Origin: Shimia sp039969785
GTDB taxonomy: Bacteria; Pseudomonadota; Alphaproteobacteria; Rhodobacterales; Rhodobacteraceae
Assembly: GCF_039969785.1 (NCBI RefSeq)
Contig: NZ_JBDVNC010000016.1
Span: 62,001 to 126,000, forward strand
Length of the DNA stretch: 64,000 nucleotides
Direction: 5' to 3'
Under the pieces are notes generated by a model that saw nothing but the letters and a program-made list of their open reading frames with translations, did no database searches and was not told the DNA's origin. This document shows, piece by piece, positions 25,812-34,596 of this stretch; the first letter of the stretch is position 1, and every line of letters begins with the position of its first letter. Made by a program: the position numbers and the translations under genes.

Positions 25812-26408
25812 TCAGTCGAATTCGAACCAGTTGACCGTCGGCCCCAGATTGACCACGCGGCTCTCGCCAATGTTGGCGCTTTGGCCCCAGCAATCATGAA
25901 TGTGCCCGCACAAAACCAGCTTGGGCTGCACGCGTTTTATCGTATCCAGAACTGTTACAGACCCTAAAGACATGCCGTTAGAGGCCCGATCCAGAACCCC
26001 TTTGGGGGGCGAATGGCTGATCAGAATGTCAGTTTGGGTGCAGCGTTCCAGCATCGCACCCGCCGCTTCTTCGCTCAGATCACAGGACCAGTCGACAAAG
26101 GGCGTGACCGGCACGGCATATCCCAGCCCGAATATGCTCAGCCCGTCCAAATCGACCTGTTGTCCATGCAAGACCGTCGCATTTTTTGGGGCTGCTTGGC
26201 GCAACTCGTCTTCGCTTTCATTATTGCCCGGCACCAGGATCATAGGCGCCTTGATGCCCTCCAACAGCGCCACCGCGCCGTCAGGGTCTTGACGCTGATT
26301 GCAATAATCGCCTGCTCCAATCACCAGATCTGCGTCGGCGCTGGCCTCGACAATATCGCGCGCTGCCCGCGCTGAACGGTGCAGGTCTGAAAATGCCAAA
26401 ACCTTCAT
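25812..26408 (-). CDS. Calcineurin-like metallophosphoesterase
   Basis: 198 residues. The five metallophosphoesterase motifs are clear: LAFSDLHRS, VIGAGDYCNQR, LVPGNNESEDEL, LISHSPPKGVLD and LVLCGHIHDCWG. A dinuclear metal phosphohydrolase in the cytoplasm; the substrate cannot be deduced. The start overlaps the stop of the uracil-DNA glycosylase gene (ATGA at 26405-26408), so they are co-translated, and moaB follows 17 bp later. Confidence 0.9.
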   Translation of the reverse strand: MKVLAFSDLHRSARAARDIVEASADADLVIGAGDYCNQRQDPDGAVALLEGIKAPMILVPGNNESEDELRQAAPKNATVLHGQQVDLDGLSIFGLGYAVPVTPFVDWSCDLSEEAAGAMLERCTQTDILISHSPPKGVLDRASNGMSLGSVTVLDTIKRVQPKLVLCGHIHDCWGQSANIGESRVVNLGPTVNWFEFD

Positions 26409-27190
26409 GGCATCTCCTCCAGCCTGGCCATCAAAATCAGCAAATCAGCCCAGGATTCACGTTTCGCCCCCGGTTGACGCAGCAAATAGGCCGGGTGGAA
26501 CATCGGCAACACAGGTTTGCCAAACCCCTCTTGCCAATTGCCGCGCAGCCGGGTGATACCGCGCCGCCCCAGCACCGCGTCACAGCTGATATTTCCCATC
26601 AAAACAATCACATCCGGCGCGACAATCTCGACATGCCGCTGCAGGAACGGCTTGAGCATGGCGATTTCTTCAGGCTTGGGATCCCGGTTTTGCGGCGGAC
26701 GCCAGGGCAGCACGTTGGTGATATACACCGCGTCTTTTGACAGCGGCGTATCGCGCCCCATATTGATCGCGCTCAGCATCCGGTCCAGCAATTGCCCGGC
26801 GCGCCCCACAAACGGTTTGCCTTCGCGGTCCTCTTCACGCCCCGGCGCTTCGCCAATGATCATCACGCGGCCCGCCGGGTTGCCATCCGAAAACACCAGA
26901 TTGCGCGCGCCCCGTTTCAGCTCGCAATGCTCAAACGCCGCCATCGCCGCTTTCAACGCCTCCAAATCACTTGCCCCCTGCGCCGCGGCGCGGGCCTCGG
27001 CCACCGGGTCCGCCTCAAGCGCGGCCACCGGCGTTTCCGGTTCTGCCGTCGCAACGGGTTTGGCCTTTGCAGGTTTATCCGGCACTTCATAGCGGTTCAG
27101 CGGCGCGTCCAGAATGGCTTCTGTGACCCCCAGTTCGACCTGCCATTCCAGCAGGGCACGTGCGCTATGATAGTCCAGAGCCGATTCCAT
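26405..27190 (-). CDS. Uracil-DNA glycosylase, family 4/5-like
   Basis: 261 residues. Removes uracil from DNA to start base excision repair. Catalytic landmarks are MIIGEAPGREEDREGKPFVG, RAGQLLDRMLSAI, ITNVLPWRPPQNRDP and MFHPAYLLRQPGAK. The first 85 residues are an Ala/Pro/Glu-rich extension after an initial helix. Family 4 enzymes carry an iron-sulfur cluster with a CxxC pair near the start of the domain; here the equivalent reads AFEHCELKRGARN with only one Cys, so the cluster is probably absent or different. Confidence 0.88.
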   Translation of the reverse strand: MESALDYHSARALLEWQVELGVTEAILDAPLNRYEVPDKPAKAKPVATAEPETPVAALEADPVAEARAAAQGASDLEALKAAMAAFEHCELKRGARNLVFSDGNPAGRVMIIGEAPGREEDREGKPFVGRAGQLLDRMLSAINMGRDTPLSKDAVYITNVLPWRPPQNRDPKPEEIAMLKPFLQRHVEIVAPDVIVLMGNISCDAVLGRRGITRLRGNWQEGFGKPVLPMFHPAYLLRQPGAKRESWADLLILMARLEEMP

Positions 27191-27313
27191 GCCTGTCAGT
27201 CTACTGGTCCGCCGTCCGGGTTAAAACCGCCCTTTAAAGCACTTGGCCCAATACTTGATACATCAGGCAGCATTAAGTGATTCAGGTTTTTCGCGAAATA
27301 CAATAGCGACGTG

Positions 27314-28267
27314 TCACACCTGGTTCGGCAATTGCTGACCCTGATCAAACGCTTCCAAATTAGCCACCGCCATCAGACCCATCTGCGTACGCACTTCTAA
27401 CGCAGCGGTACCCAGATGGGGCAGCAAGACCACGTTTTCCAACTGCCGCAACGTCTCGGGAACATTGGGTTCATGCTCATACACATCCAACCCGGCGCCT
27501 CCGATCGATCCCGCTTGCAACGCGGCAATCAGCGCCTGTTCATCAACCACGTCGCCGCGCGATATATTGATGAACCTTGCATGGGGTTGCATCGCGTCAA
27601 ACGCGTCAGAATTGACCAAATGGTGGGTTTCACCGCCCCCCGGCAACGCCGTCACCAGAAAATCAACCTTCGAGGCCAGCTCTGGCAGGGTTTCGCAGCG
27701 TTCCGCTTCAAACTCCATGAACTTGGCCGACCGGTTGAAATAGAAAACCGTCATGCCAAACCCAAAGAAACAGCGGTGCGCAATCGCCTGACCAATCCGT
27801 CCCAACCCAATAATACCAACCGTCTTGCGGGACATATGCAGGCCCAGCATCTGGGTGGGATGCCACCCCTGCCAATCACCGGATCGCACCAGCCGTTCGC
27901 CTTCACCGGCGCGCCGCGCGCTCATCAACATCAGCATCATCGCAATGTCGGCTGTCGCGTCTGTCACGGCCCCCGGCGTATTGGTCACGGCGACGCCGGC
28001 GGTCTGGGCGGCGTTAACGTCAATATGGTTATAACCAACGCCGAAATTGGCCAACAACCTGCACCGCGGTTCGGGCACGTCGACAAAAACCTGTTGTGAA
28101 AACTGATCGCCCAATGTGGGCATCACCAGATCATAGTCGCGCAACGCATCGCGCAGTTCGCCATCCTGTAAAGGCAGGTTGCTCTGGCGCACCGTAACCT
28201 CAAAACGCGCACGCGCCTTGTCCAAAACCGGTTCCGGCATCGGGCGCGTAATCAATAGGGTTTTCAA
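27314..28267 (-). CDS. D-isomer-specific 2-hydroxyacid dehydrogenase (glyoxylate/hydroxypyruvate reductase type)
   Basis: 317 residues. The NAD(P)-binding motif VGIIGLGRIGQAIAHR is central; the catalytic Arg is in FINISRGDVVDEQAL, the Glu in YEHEPNVPE, and the His in LLPHLGTAALEVRTQMG. The substrate-binding GVGYNHIDVNAAQ segment is typical of glyoxylate/hydroxypyruvate reductases, though other 2-ketoacids are possible. Its start overlaps the csaA stop (ATGA). Confidence 0.9.
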   Translation of the reverse strand: MKTLLITRPMPEPVLDKARARFEVTVRQSNLPLQDGELRDALRDYDLVMPTLGDQFSQQVFVDVPEPRCRLLANFGVGYNHIDVNAAQTAGVAVTNTPGAVTDATADIAMMLMLMSARRAGEGERLVRSGDWQGWHPTQMLGLHMSRKTVGIIGLGRIGQAIAHRCFFGFGMTVFYFNRSAKFMEFEAERCETLPELASKVDFLVTALPGGGETHHLVNSDAFDAMQPHARFINISRGDVVDEQALIAALQAGSIGGAGLDVYEHEPNVPETLRQLENVVLLPHLGTAALEVRTQMGLMAVANLEAFDQGQQLPNQV

Positions 28268-28602
28268 TGCATGCGCCCTCCGTTTGGCACCGGCCCGTCA
28301 GGTCCGATCAACACGATCTCGCCTTCGGTGTCCGGCAATCCAAGTACCAGTATTTCTGACATGAATTTGCCAATCTGGCGCGGTGGGAAATTCACAACCG
28401 CCATCACCTGTTTGCCGATCAACATCTCAGGATCATAATGTTTGGTGATCTGGGCCGAGCTTTTGCGCTCGCCGATCTCATCCCCAAAATCCACCCAGAG
28501 CTTGATCGCGGGCTTGCGGGCCTCGGGATAAGGCTCGGCGCGCACCACGGTGCCTACGCGGATATCCACCTGTAGGAATTCGTCAAACGTCAGATCACCC
28601 AT
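28264..28602 (-). CDS. csaA: CsaA-like tRNA-binding OB-fold protein
   Basis: 112 residues consisting of one tRNA-binding OB domain: TFDEFLQVDIRVGTVVRAEP, KPAIKLWVDFGDEIGERKSS, AQITKHYDPEMLIGKQVMAV and VNFPPRQIGKFMSEILVLG. CsaA is a homodimer with chaperone-like and tRNA-binding activity. The ATG at 28602 (MGDLTFDEF) overlaps the 3' end of proC by 8 bp; the upstream start at 28638 is rejected because it lies deep within proC. Confidence 0.92.
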   Translation of the reverse strand: MGDLTFDEFLQVDIRVGTVVRAEPYPEARKPAIKLWVDFGDEIGERKSSAQITKHYDPEMLIGKQVMAVVNFPPRQIGKFMSEILVLGLPDTEGEIVLIGPDGPVPNGGRMH

Positions 28603-29410
28603 TTGCCAGCTCCCGCGATCTGTCAGATGCGGCGCCAACCGTGCGAATTATCAGCGGCGGCAATCCCTTGGATGTGTCCATCAAAACCTCAAGCCCGGCC
28701 TGTGTGGTGCCATTTGGGCTGGTCACGTTGATGCGCAATTGTTCCGGGGTTTCGTCGGCGGCCTCGGCCAACGCGCCCGCCCCTGCAACTGTCGCCTTGG
28801 CCAATGCCATGGCCAGATCCGGGTCCAGCCCCTGTGTCTCGCCTGCTGCGGCCAGCGTTTCGATCATATGAAACACATAGGCTGGTCCTGAACCGCTGAC
28901 ACCGGTCACGGCATCCATCTGCGATTCTCTGTCCAGCCGCACCACCTGCCCCACGGCCCGCAACAACGTTTCGGCAAGCGCAACGCCCGCCTCTCCGGCA
29001 TGGGCATTGCCAATCACCGCTGTGATGCCTTTGCCAACAGCCGCAGGCGTGTTCGGCATGGCGCGCACAATCGGAGTCTGATCGCCCAGCATGGTTTCGT
29101 AGGTTTCAATGGAAATGCCCGCCGCAACTGACACAAACAACGTGTCGCCATTGCCCATCGCCCGCAATACCGGCAGCGCTTCGGCCATCATCTGAGGTTT
29201 AACCGCCACCAGCACAATCGCCGGATGAGATGGCAGTGCCGCATTGACGTGCACGCCCGAATTCTTCACCCAGTCACTTGGAAACGGGTCTTGAACCCAA
29301 ACCGAACTGGTCGGCAGTCCGTCCGCCAACCAACCCTGCAACATGGCTGATCCCATCTTGCCACATCCCAGCAGCACAAGACCTTTTTCCGCCACAACGC
29401 TCATATTCAT
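28595..29410 (-). CDS. proC: Pyrroline-5-carboxylate reductase
   Basis: 271 residues. Catalyses the last step of proline synthesis, NAD(P)H-dependent reduction of pyrroline-5-carboxylate. The Rossmann motif is LVLLGCGKMGSAMLQGWL; VRAMPNTPAAVGKG and the dimerisation signature VTGVSGSGPAYVFHMIETLA with INVTSPNGTTQAGLEVL are all present. Cytoplasmic. The start is preceded by a G-rich ribosome site that can pair with an upstream C-run (29416-29437), which may couple translation to the YbjN-like gene ending at 29443. Confidence 0.95.
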   Translation of the reverse strand: MNMSVVAEKGLVLLGCGKMGSAMLQGWLADGLPTSSVWVQDPFPSDWVKNSGVHVNAALPSHPAIVLVAVKPQMMAEALPVLRAMGNGDTLFVSVAAGISIETYETMLGDQTPIVRAMPNTPAAVGKGITAVIGNAHAGEAGVALAETLLRAVGQVVRLDRESQMDAVTGVSGSGPAYVFHMIETLAAAGETQGLDPDLAMALAKATVAGAGALAEAADETPEQLRINVTSPNGTTQAGLEVLMDTSKGLPPLIIRTVGAASDRSRELANG

Positions 29411-29415
29411 GGTGT

Positions 29416-29437
29416 CCCCCCTGTTCTCTTTGGGGGG
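29416..29437 (-). promoter_or_regulatory. proC: Hairpin sequestering the proC ribosome binding site
   Basis: On the minus strand CCCCCC (29437-29432) can pair with GGGGGG (29421-29416) around a 10-base loop. The G-run is the best Shine-Dalgarno candidate for proC (ATG at 29410), and the hairpin begins six bases past the upstream stop codon (29445-29443), inside the footprint of a terminating ribosome. Confidence 0.5.
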
Positions 29438-29442
29438 AAGTG

Positions 29443-29943
29443 TTACGCCCGCCCGTAAGCCTCTGCAATGGCAACCTGCATGGCATTCTCAACGTCACGG
29501 TCGCCCCAAACGACCAACTGGAACGCGGGATAAAAGCGTTCGGCGCTGACAATGGCTGCGTTGATCATCATGTCGATCTGATCGGGGCTGGCCACCTGAC
29601 CACCCGCTAACACCAGACCATAGCGATAAATCATCAGCTTTTGTTCGTTCCAATAGGTGAATGCCCCGGCCCAGCACTGATCATTTACGGCGTTCAGCGC
29701 TTCCATCAACTGGGGCAGCTTGCCCTCTGGCGGCTCCATTTCGAACGAACACACCAATCGCAGTGTTTCGTCATAGGCCGACCACGCCAGCGTGATCGAG
29801 TATGTCTTCCACTGTCCTTCAATCGCCATAGCGATCTGATCATCGGCAATGCGGTCAAAGCTCCAGTCGTGGTGCTCTGCGATGTGCTCTACGATATCAA
29901 TCGGATGAAGATCTTCTTCCAGAAACTGCTCTGACAATGCCAT
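29443..29943 (-). CDS. YbjN domain-containing protein
   Basis: 166 residues, cytoplasmic, with the YbjN (type III secretion chaperone-like) fold: IVEHIAEHHDWSFDRIADDQ, then WKTYSITLAWSAYDETLRLV, CSFEMEPPEGKLPQLMEALN, and ending in MINAAIVSAERFYPAFQLVV. YbjN-family proteins affect stress and motility in enterobacteria, mechanism unclear. It is immediately upstream of proC on the same strand and probably co-transcribed. Confidence 0.85.
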   Translation of the reverse strand: MALSEQFLEEDLHPIDIVEHIAEHHDWSFDRIADDQIAMAIEGQWKTYSITLAWSAYDETLRLVCSFEMEPPEGKLPQLMEALNAVNDQCWAGAFTYWNEQKLMIYRYGLVLAGGQVASPDQIDMMINAAIVSAERFYPAFQLVVWGDRDVENAMQVAIAEAYGRA

Positions 29944-30185
29944 GGCGCCACCTCTTTTTTGCTATTGCGTCAAGGGACTGGCAGCGCCCCTAGCGCTTGG
30001 TGCCTGCTCTAGAGACTGCGAAAATCTCCGCAGTTCTTACCAGATATGGTGCTGTGCCCAGCGCTTTGTGTAAAGCAAAATATCTGTGGATAACGCAATA
30101 AGTTGTGGATTACTTGTATCAAAGCACAAGAGTTGCCCGTGTCTTCACGCCAATTTGTGCATCCATGGAAAATCCGGCGCCGCGC
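29944..30185. other. Intergenic region with two DnaA-box-like sites and a small hairpin
   Basis: No gene was recognised. TGTGGATAA at 30085-30093 is the exact complement of the DnaA box TTATCCACA; TGTGGATTA at 30104-30112 differs by one base and has the same orientation, 19 bp on. A hairpin with 6-bp stem (ACTGCG 30015-30020, CGCAGT 30029-30034) lies nearby. The region contains the promoter of the YbjN-proC operon. Confidence 0.55.
30085..30112 (-). promoter_or_regulatory. Paired DnaA boxes
   Basis: One perfect and one single-mismatch DnaA box in the same orientation, starting 19 bp apart, about 140-170 bp upstream of the YbjN-like gene start. Two boxes are too few for an origin by themselves; DnaA-dependent regulation or titration are the options. 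Confidence 0.45.
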
Positions 30186-31418
30186 CTAGCTTGCGCTGCG
30201 CCGCGCGATTTTTGCCCCGTCTGTTAACCCGGCCGAAGGATACAACACGACAGTTTCTCCGGCCTCCAGCCCTTCCAGGATTTGCGCGTCAATACCATTG
30301 TTGCGCCCGGGTGCAACGCTGCGCAACATGGCGCGCCCATCTGCGCTCATGACAAACACCGCCCATTCGCCGTCCTGTCGGAACAGCGCGCTGGACGGGA
30401 CAATCAATGTGTCCGTGGCTTCCCAGACAACAATCCGGGTCTCAACCCGAAACCCATGCCCCAATGTGGCGCGTTTTTCCGGCGTGTCGGTAAATGCAAT
30501 CACCGCGTTGACCCGCTGTTCCTCAACACCAAGCGCCGAATATTTTGTGAACCCCCAGGGATCAATGCGCTCAACTTCGCCCTGCAAATCACCCGGCCCA
30601 CCCCAATTGGCGATGATCACCCGGTCGCCTTTGCTGACCTGCACCGCATCGGTCGACAGCAATTCAACCACCACTTCCAAATCGCTTTGCGTGTCTCCCA
30701 CCTCAAGGATTGGCGCACCTGCGGCCAACGTGGTTTCGCTGCGCTGAATAACCCGCAAAACCCGCCCGGTTATGGGGGACGGCAATGCGATTGGTGGCGC
30801 TTCTGCACTTTTCCCAGCGTCATACACGCCCTGATCGTCAAAGCTGATCAGCCGCGCGCGGGCGTTGTTCAGATCGGCAATCCGCATCGAAATGGCGGCG
30901 CGCGCGGTGTCCACCGTGGCCTCTGCCGACTTTCTGGTGCTGACCGCCCGGTCCAGTGCCGCCTGCGAAATCGTGTCCTGATCAAACAGCTTGCGCGCAC
31001 GTTTCAGATCTTCATTTGACAGATCGCGGTCTGCCATCGCCTTGTTCAGATCGGCATTGGCCACGCGCAACGCCGCCTCGGCCGCCTGAATGGCGGCGCG
31101 GGCCTGTTCGCGTGTTCTGATGTCCAGCGCAGACGGATTGGTCGGCAACATGCGCGCCACCACCGTCTTGCCTGCTTCGACATAATCCCCGGGTTCCAGC
31201 TCGACCCGCATCAGACGCCCTGCAATTGGGGTCGAAACTACATAAGGATCGCGCACCTGCGTGCGGGCTTCTTCGTCGACGGTTTTGATCATAGCGCCCC
31301 GGCGCACATCGCCTGTGTCCACCAACATCGGCTGGGGCCAGAAAGCAGCCGCCAGACCAGCGGCCACCAGAACCGTCGCCGCAATTGTCAGAACCCGCCG
31401 AGACTGTCGCTTTGCCAT
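30186..31418 (-). CDS. Periplasmic adaptor of an ABC-type efflux system (HlyD/MacA-like)
   Basis: 410 residues from the ATG at 31418; a GTG at 31427 overlapping the permease stop (GTGA) is the alternative start. An N-terminal anchor (VLTIAATVLVAAGLAAAFW) is followed by VDEEARTQVRDPYVVSTPIA, the first lipoyl half, a long Ala-rich coiled-coil hairpin (residues about 95-190), and the second half with LPSPITGRVLRVIQRSETTL. It links the ABC permease to an outer-membrane channel. It is the third gene of a run with ATPase and permease upstream; the NodT-like channel gene is next to the ATPase. Confidence 0.9.
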   Translation of the reverse strand: MAKRQSRRVLTIAATVLVAAGLAAAFWPQPMLVDTGDVRRGAMIKTVDEEARTQVRDPYVVSTPIAGRLMRVELEPGDYVEAGKTVVARMLPTNPSALDIRTREQARAAIQAAEAALRVANADLNKAMADRDLSNEDLKRARKLFDQDTISQAALDRAVSTRKSAEATVDTARAAISMRIADLNNARARLISFDDQGVYDAGKSAEAPPIALPSPITGRVLRVIQRSETTLAAGAPILEVGDTQSDLEVVVELLSTDAVQVSKGDRVIIANWGGPGDLQGEVERIDPWGFTKYSALGVEEQRVNAVIAFTDTPEKRATLGHGFRVETRIVVWEATDTLIVPSSALFRQDGEWAVFVMSADGRAMLRSVAPGRNNGIDAQILEGLEAGETVVLYPSAGLTDGAKIARRSAS

Positions 31419-31423
31419 CTTGA

Positions 31424-33787
31424 TCACTCTCTCGTCTTCAAGGTCGCCACAAGGTCGACCTTTTGAATATCACGTTTGACCAGCCACCCCGAGATGACCG
31501 CAGCCACCACCACAGCCGCGCCCGCCGCGCCATAAGCGTCCGGGCGAAAGGCGGTAGGGATCTGGTAAATATCGGTGCTGAACCCTTCTGCGACCAGAAA
31601 GGACAACCCATAACCGACCCCAACCCCCAGCGGGATTGCCAGAAACACCACAATCGCCAGCTCCCCCAACAGGATAAACGACGCCTCGCCCTGGGTGAAT
31701 CCCATGACACGAAGGCTGGCCAGATCACGCGATTGCTCGCCAAAGCTGATCCGGGCCGAGTTATAAACAATGCCAAACGTAATAATCCCGGCAATTGCGG
31801 CCATCACAAACCGCATAGTGCCGGCACCAGTGTCCATCAGCTTTTTCATTGCGGCCCGGGCATCGGATTTGCGGGTCACACCGGCCACGCTCGGCACTTG
31901 CTTCAGCGCGGCAAACAGCCCCGGATACTGTTCGGAATCCACCCTCAGATACGCCCCGGATATGCGCCCCGGTTCGTTCATGGCGCGGTTCAGGACATCC
32001 ATTCTGACAAACGCAGGCGCGCCCAGCATCGTGTCGGCAATGCGCGCCACCGGCATCTCCAGCACAGGGCGACGCCCCTCCAGAACTTCGATTGTCACGG
32101 TATCGCCGGGTTCGACTTTCAAAATATCAGCCAGCGCTGTGGCCAGAACGATGCCGTCATCGGGCATGGCAATTTCCGCCTGATCCGCATCCACCGCCCG
32201 GTTCAGTCGCGCATCCGCCACCAACCCGGTCACGCCGCCGCGATAGCTGTTGGTCCCGTGCCGCAACACCGCGCCCACCGCCCGCGTGGGTTCAACTTCG
32301 ATGACCCCGGGCACATGTTTCAGCGCAAAGGCGGTCTTTTCCGGCATCTGTTCAAAGAACGTGACCGTCACATCGGACCGGTCAATCACATCAAACGTCT
32401 GGCTCAGCGCATCATTGAACCCGCTCATCACCGACATTTGCGCCGAACTTAACCCCATGCCTGCCGCAATGCCCAATACCGCGCCAAAAATTCGACCCGG
32501 ATTGCGCAAAACCCGGCGCAACACCATACGGCTCGGCTGATCCAGCCAGCGTTTCAGGCTTTGGTGCATCGCACCTGTACGCGAATAATCCGCGGGCGCA
32601 GGGGGGCGCATCGCAACCGCCGGTGTCAGCGCAAACACCTGCCGCAAAACGAACAAGCCGCCCGCCATCGCGGCCAGCACGCTGACCGAAACGCCCGAAA
32701 CAAACGCCGACGGCTCAACCCGGAACACCAGAAACGGGAAATGATAGATCGATTGATAGACCCCGGCCAATAGTCGCCCGCTCCACACGCCCCCGGCACA
32801 CCCCAGCGCAGCGCCAAAGACGGCAATCGACACAACCAGCTTGAAATAGTGCATCGACACTTCCCAGTCGGTATAGCCAAACGCCTTGATCAACCCGATC
32901 TGCTCGCGTTCGGCCTGCACCATGCGGCTGACCACGATATAAAGCAGAAACGCCGCCACCCCCATAAAGATCGGCGGAACGGCCGCCGACGTGGTGCGCA
33001 GCCCTTTTATCTCTTCGCTCAGAAACCGGTTCGACATCTGGTCCGCCAAACCATAGGCCCCCAATCCGCCATACCGGTCCAACAACGCATCCGCCGCCGC
33101 CAGCACCGGTTCAACCCGCGCGCCACGCTCAAGCGACAACAACGCCTCGTTAAACGCGCCCTTCAGATCATAGGCCGCTTCCAACGCGTCCTGGTTCATC
33201 CACAACACGGCAAACCGGGCCGCATCCGGTACAAACTCGCCCGGTGCCGTGGTGAACAGAAACTCAGGCGCCTGCGCGATCCCGACAATGCGAAACGCGC
33301 GCCGATTGCCATACATCGTGGCCGACAGGTGATCCCCAAGCCCCAGACCATGCGCCCCGGCAAAGCTTTTGAGCACCAAAACCTCTTCGGTGCGTCCGGC
33401 CTGTGGCATGCGCCCATCCGCCAGATACACACCATTCAGACGTGCCTCGCGCCAGGGCGGCAGCGACACGACCTGCGCACGCACAGGCAAATCCTGACCC
33501 GCGATTTCAACCAGAGCACTGCCCTGAATGCGCCCTTCGACCGCATCCACCCCGGGGATTTCAGCCAGCCGATCCAGGATGTTCTGCGGCGCGCGCACAA
33601 CCGGCGCAAACACATCCGCCAACCGATACCGTTCATAATAGGTGCGCCTGGTTTCTTCGAGCGATGAGATCATGCCGCTCATCATCACCAGCAACAGAAC
33701 GCCCACCGCGACCACCAGCGCAATGGCCCCCGCCTGTCCCTTGATCCGCCACAGGTCACGCAACAGTTTGTGGTTCAGGGCGCTCAT
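31424..33787 (-). CDS. ABC transporter permease, duplicated FtsX/MacB-type
   Basis: 787 residues from the ATG at 33787 (MSALNHKLLRDLWRIKG). Two FtsX-like modules are present: an early helix GAIALVVAVGVLLLVMMSGM with an extracytoplasmic domain, then helices near IFMGVAAFLLYIVVSRMVQA; a second copy starts at RVLRNPGRIFGAVLGIAAGM and ends in FILLGELAIVVFLAIPLGVG and a last helix. Such permeases act mechanically on periplasmic partners rather than moving solutes through a channel. The gene is 4 bp downstream of the ATPase and overlaps the adaptor start. Confidence 0.9.
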   Translation of the reverse strand: MSALNHKLLRDLWRIKGQAGAIALVVAVGVLLLVMMSGMISSLEETRRTYYERYRLADVFAPVVRAPQNILDRLAEIPGVDAVEGRIQGSALVEIAGQDLPVRAQVVSLPPWREARLNGVYLADGRMPQAGRTEEVLVLKSFAGAHGLGLGDHLSATMYGNRRAFRIVGIAQAPEFLFTTAPGEFVPDAARFAVLWMNQDALEAAYDLKGAFNEALLSLERGARVEPVLAAADALLDRYGGLGAYGLADQMSNRFLSEEIKGLRTTSAAVPPIFMGVAAFLLYIVVSRMVQAEREQIGLIKAFGYTDWEVSMHYFKLVVSIAVFGAALGCAGGVWSGRLLAGVYQSIYHFPFLVFRVEPSAFVSGVSVSVLAAMAGGLFVLRQVFALTPAVAMRPPAPADYSRTGAMHQSLKRWLDQPSRMVLRRVLRNPGRIFGAVLGIAAGMGLSSAQMSVMSGFNDALSQTFDVIDRSDVTVTFFEQMPEKTAFALKHVPGVIEVEPTRAVGAVLRHGTNSYRGGVTGLVADARLNRAVDADQAEIAMPDDGIVLATALADILKVEPGDTVTIEVLEGRRPVLEMPVARIADTMLGAPAFVRMDVLNRAMNEPGRISGAYLRVDSEQYPGLFAALKQVPSVAGVTRKSDARAAMKKLMDTGAGTMRFVMAAIAGIITFGIVYNSARISFGEQSRDLASLRVMGFTQGEASFILLGELAIVVFLAIPLGVGVGYGLSFLVAEGFSTDIYQIPTAFRPDAYGAAGAAVVVAAVISGWLVKRDIQKVDLVATLKTRE

Positions 33788-33791
33788 CAGA

Positions 33792-34520
33792 TCACCATGC
33801 AATCTCGTCCGGGCTGACCCGGTGATCGTTTTCTTCCACGGCGCGAATGGCACCATCCGCAAAATGGATCACCCGATGCGCCATCTGTGCAGTAGCAGCA
33901 GCATGGGTCACGATCATCACCGTGGCGCCCAGTTCGCGGTTGATATCGTTGATCACATGCAGCACCGCACGCCCAGTGGTGCTGTCCAGCGCGCCGGTCG
34001 GCTCATCGCAAAACAATACAGTCGGATTTTTGGCAATCGCGCGCGCAATCGCCACCCGCTGTTGCTCGCCCCCCGACATCTGCGCCGGGAAATGGTCCAT
34101 GCGCTCGCCCAACCCAACAAGCCGCAGGGCCTGCTCCACATCCATCGGGTTTTCGGCGATCTCTGTCACCAGTTCAACATTCTCACGCGCGGTCAGCGAT
34201 GGCATCAGATTGTAGAACTGAAATACAAACCCCACATGATCGCGCCGATACAGGGTCAGCGCGCGGTCATTCATCTGCGATAGGTTTTGATCTTCAAAAA
34301 AAGCCTCGCCATCCGTGGCCCGGTCCAGCCCGCCGATGATGTTCAGCAATGTCGATTTGCCTGACCCGCTTGGCCCCAGCAACACAACGATTTCGCCTCT
34401 GGGAATGTCCAGATCGACCCCGCGCAGCGCATGCACCGCCGCCGGTCCGGTCCCATAGACCTTGGTAAGTCCGCGTGTGGTAAACGTCGTTTGCCCAGAA
34501 AGTTCCGCATCCTCGACCAT
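33792..34520 (-). CDS. ABC transporter ATPase (MacB/LolD-like)
   Basis: 242 residues. Walker A LLGPSGSGKSTLLNIIGGLD, Q-loop FVFQFYNLMPSLTA, signature MSGGEQQRVAIARAIAKNP, Walker B VLFCDEPTGALDS and the switch His in VMIVTHAAATAQMAHRVIHF are all intact. It powers the FtsX-type permease encoded immediately downstream. The MacB/LolD subgroup exports lipoproteins, macrolides or peptides; the actual cargo is unknown. Confidence 0.95.
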   Translation of the reverse strand: MVEDAELSGQTTFTTRGLTKVYGTGPAAVHALRGVDLDIPRGEIVVLLGPSGSGKSTLLNIIGGLDRATDGEAFFEDQNLSQMNDRALTLYRRDHVGFVFQFYNLMPSLTARENVELVTEIAENPMDVEQALRLVGLGERMDHFPAQMSGGEQQRVAIARAIAKNPTVLFCDEPTGALDSTTGRAVLHVINDINRELGATVMIVTHAAATAQMAHRVIHFADGAIRAVEENDHRVSPDEIAW

Positions 34521-34596
34521 AACGCCCCTCTTTCGCGCTCAGCCTACGCAAATCGGACAAGCCATGTCCATGCGTCACGCCGCACCTGTCGCGGCG

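Noticed and set aside
34570..34596. Terminator after the NodT-like gene
   Set aside because: ACGCCGC/GCGGCGT can pair, but no T-run follows on the minus strand and the ATPase gene continues shortly after.
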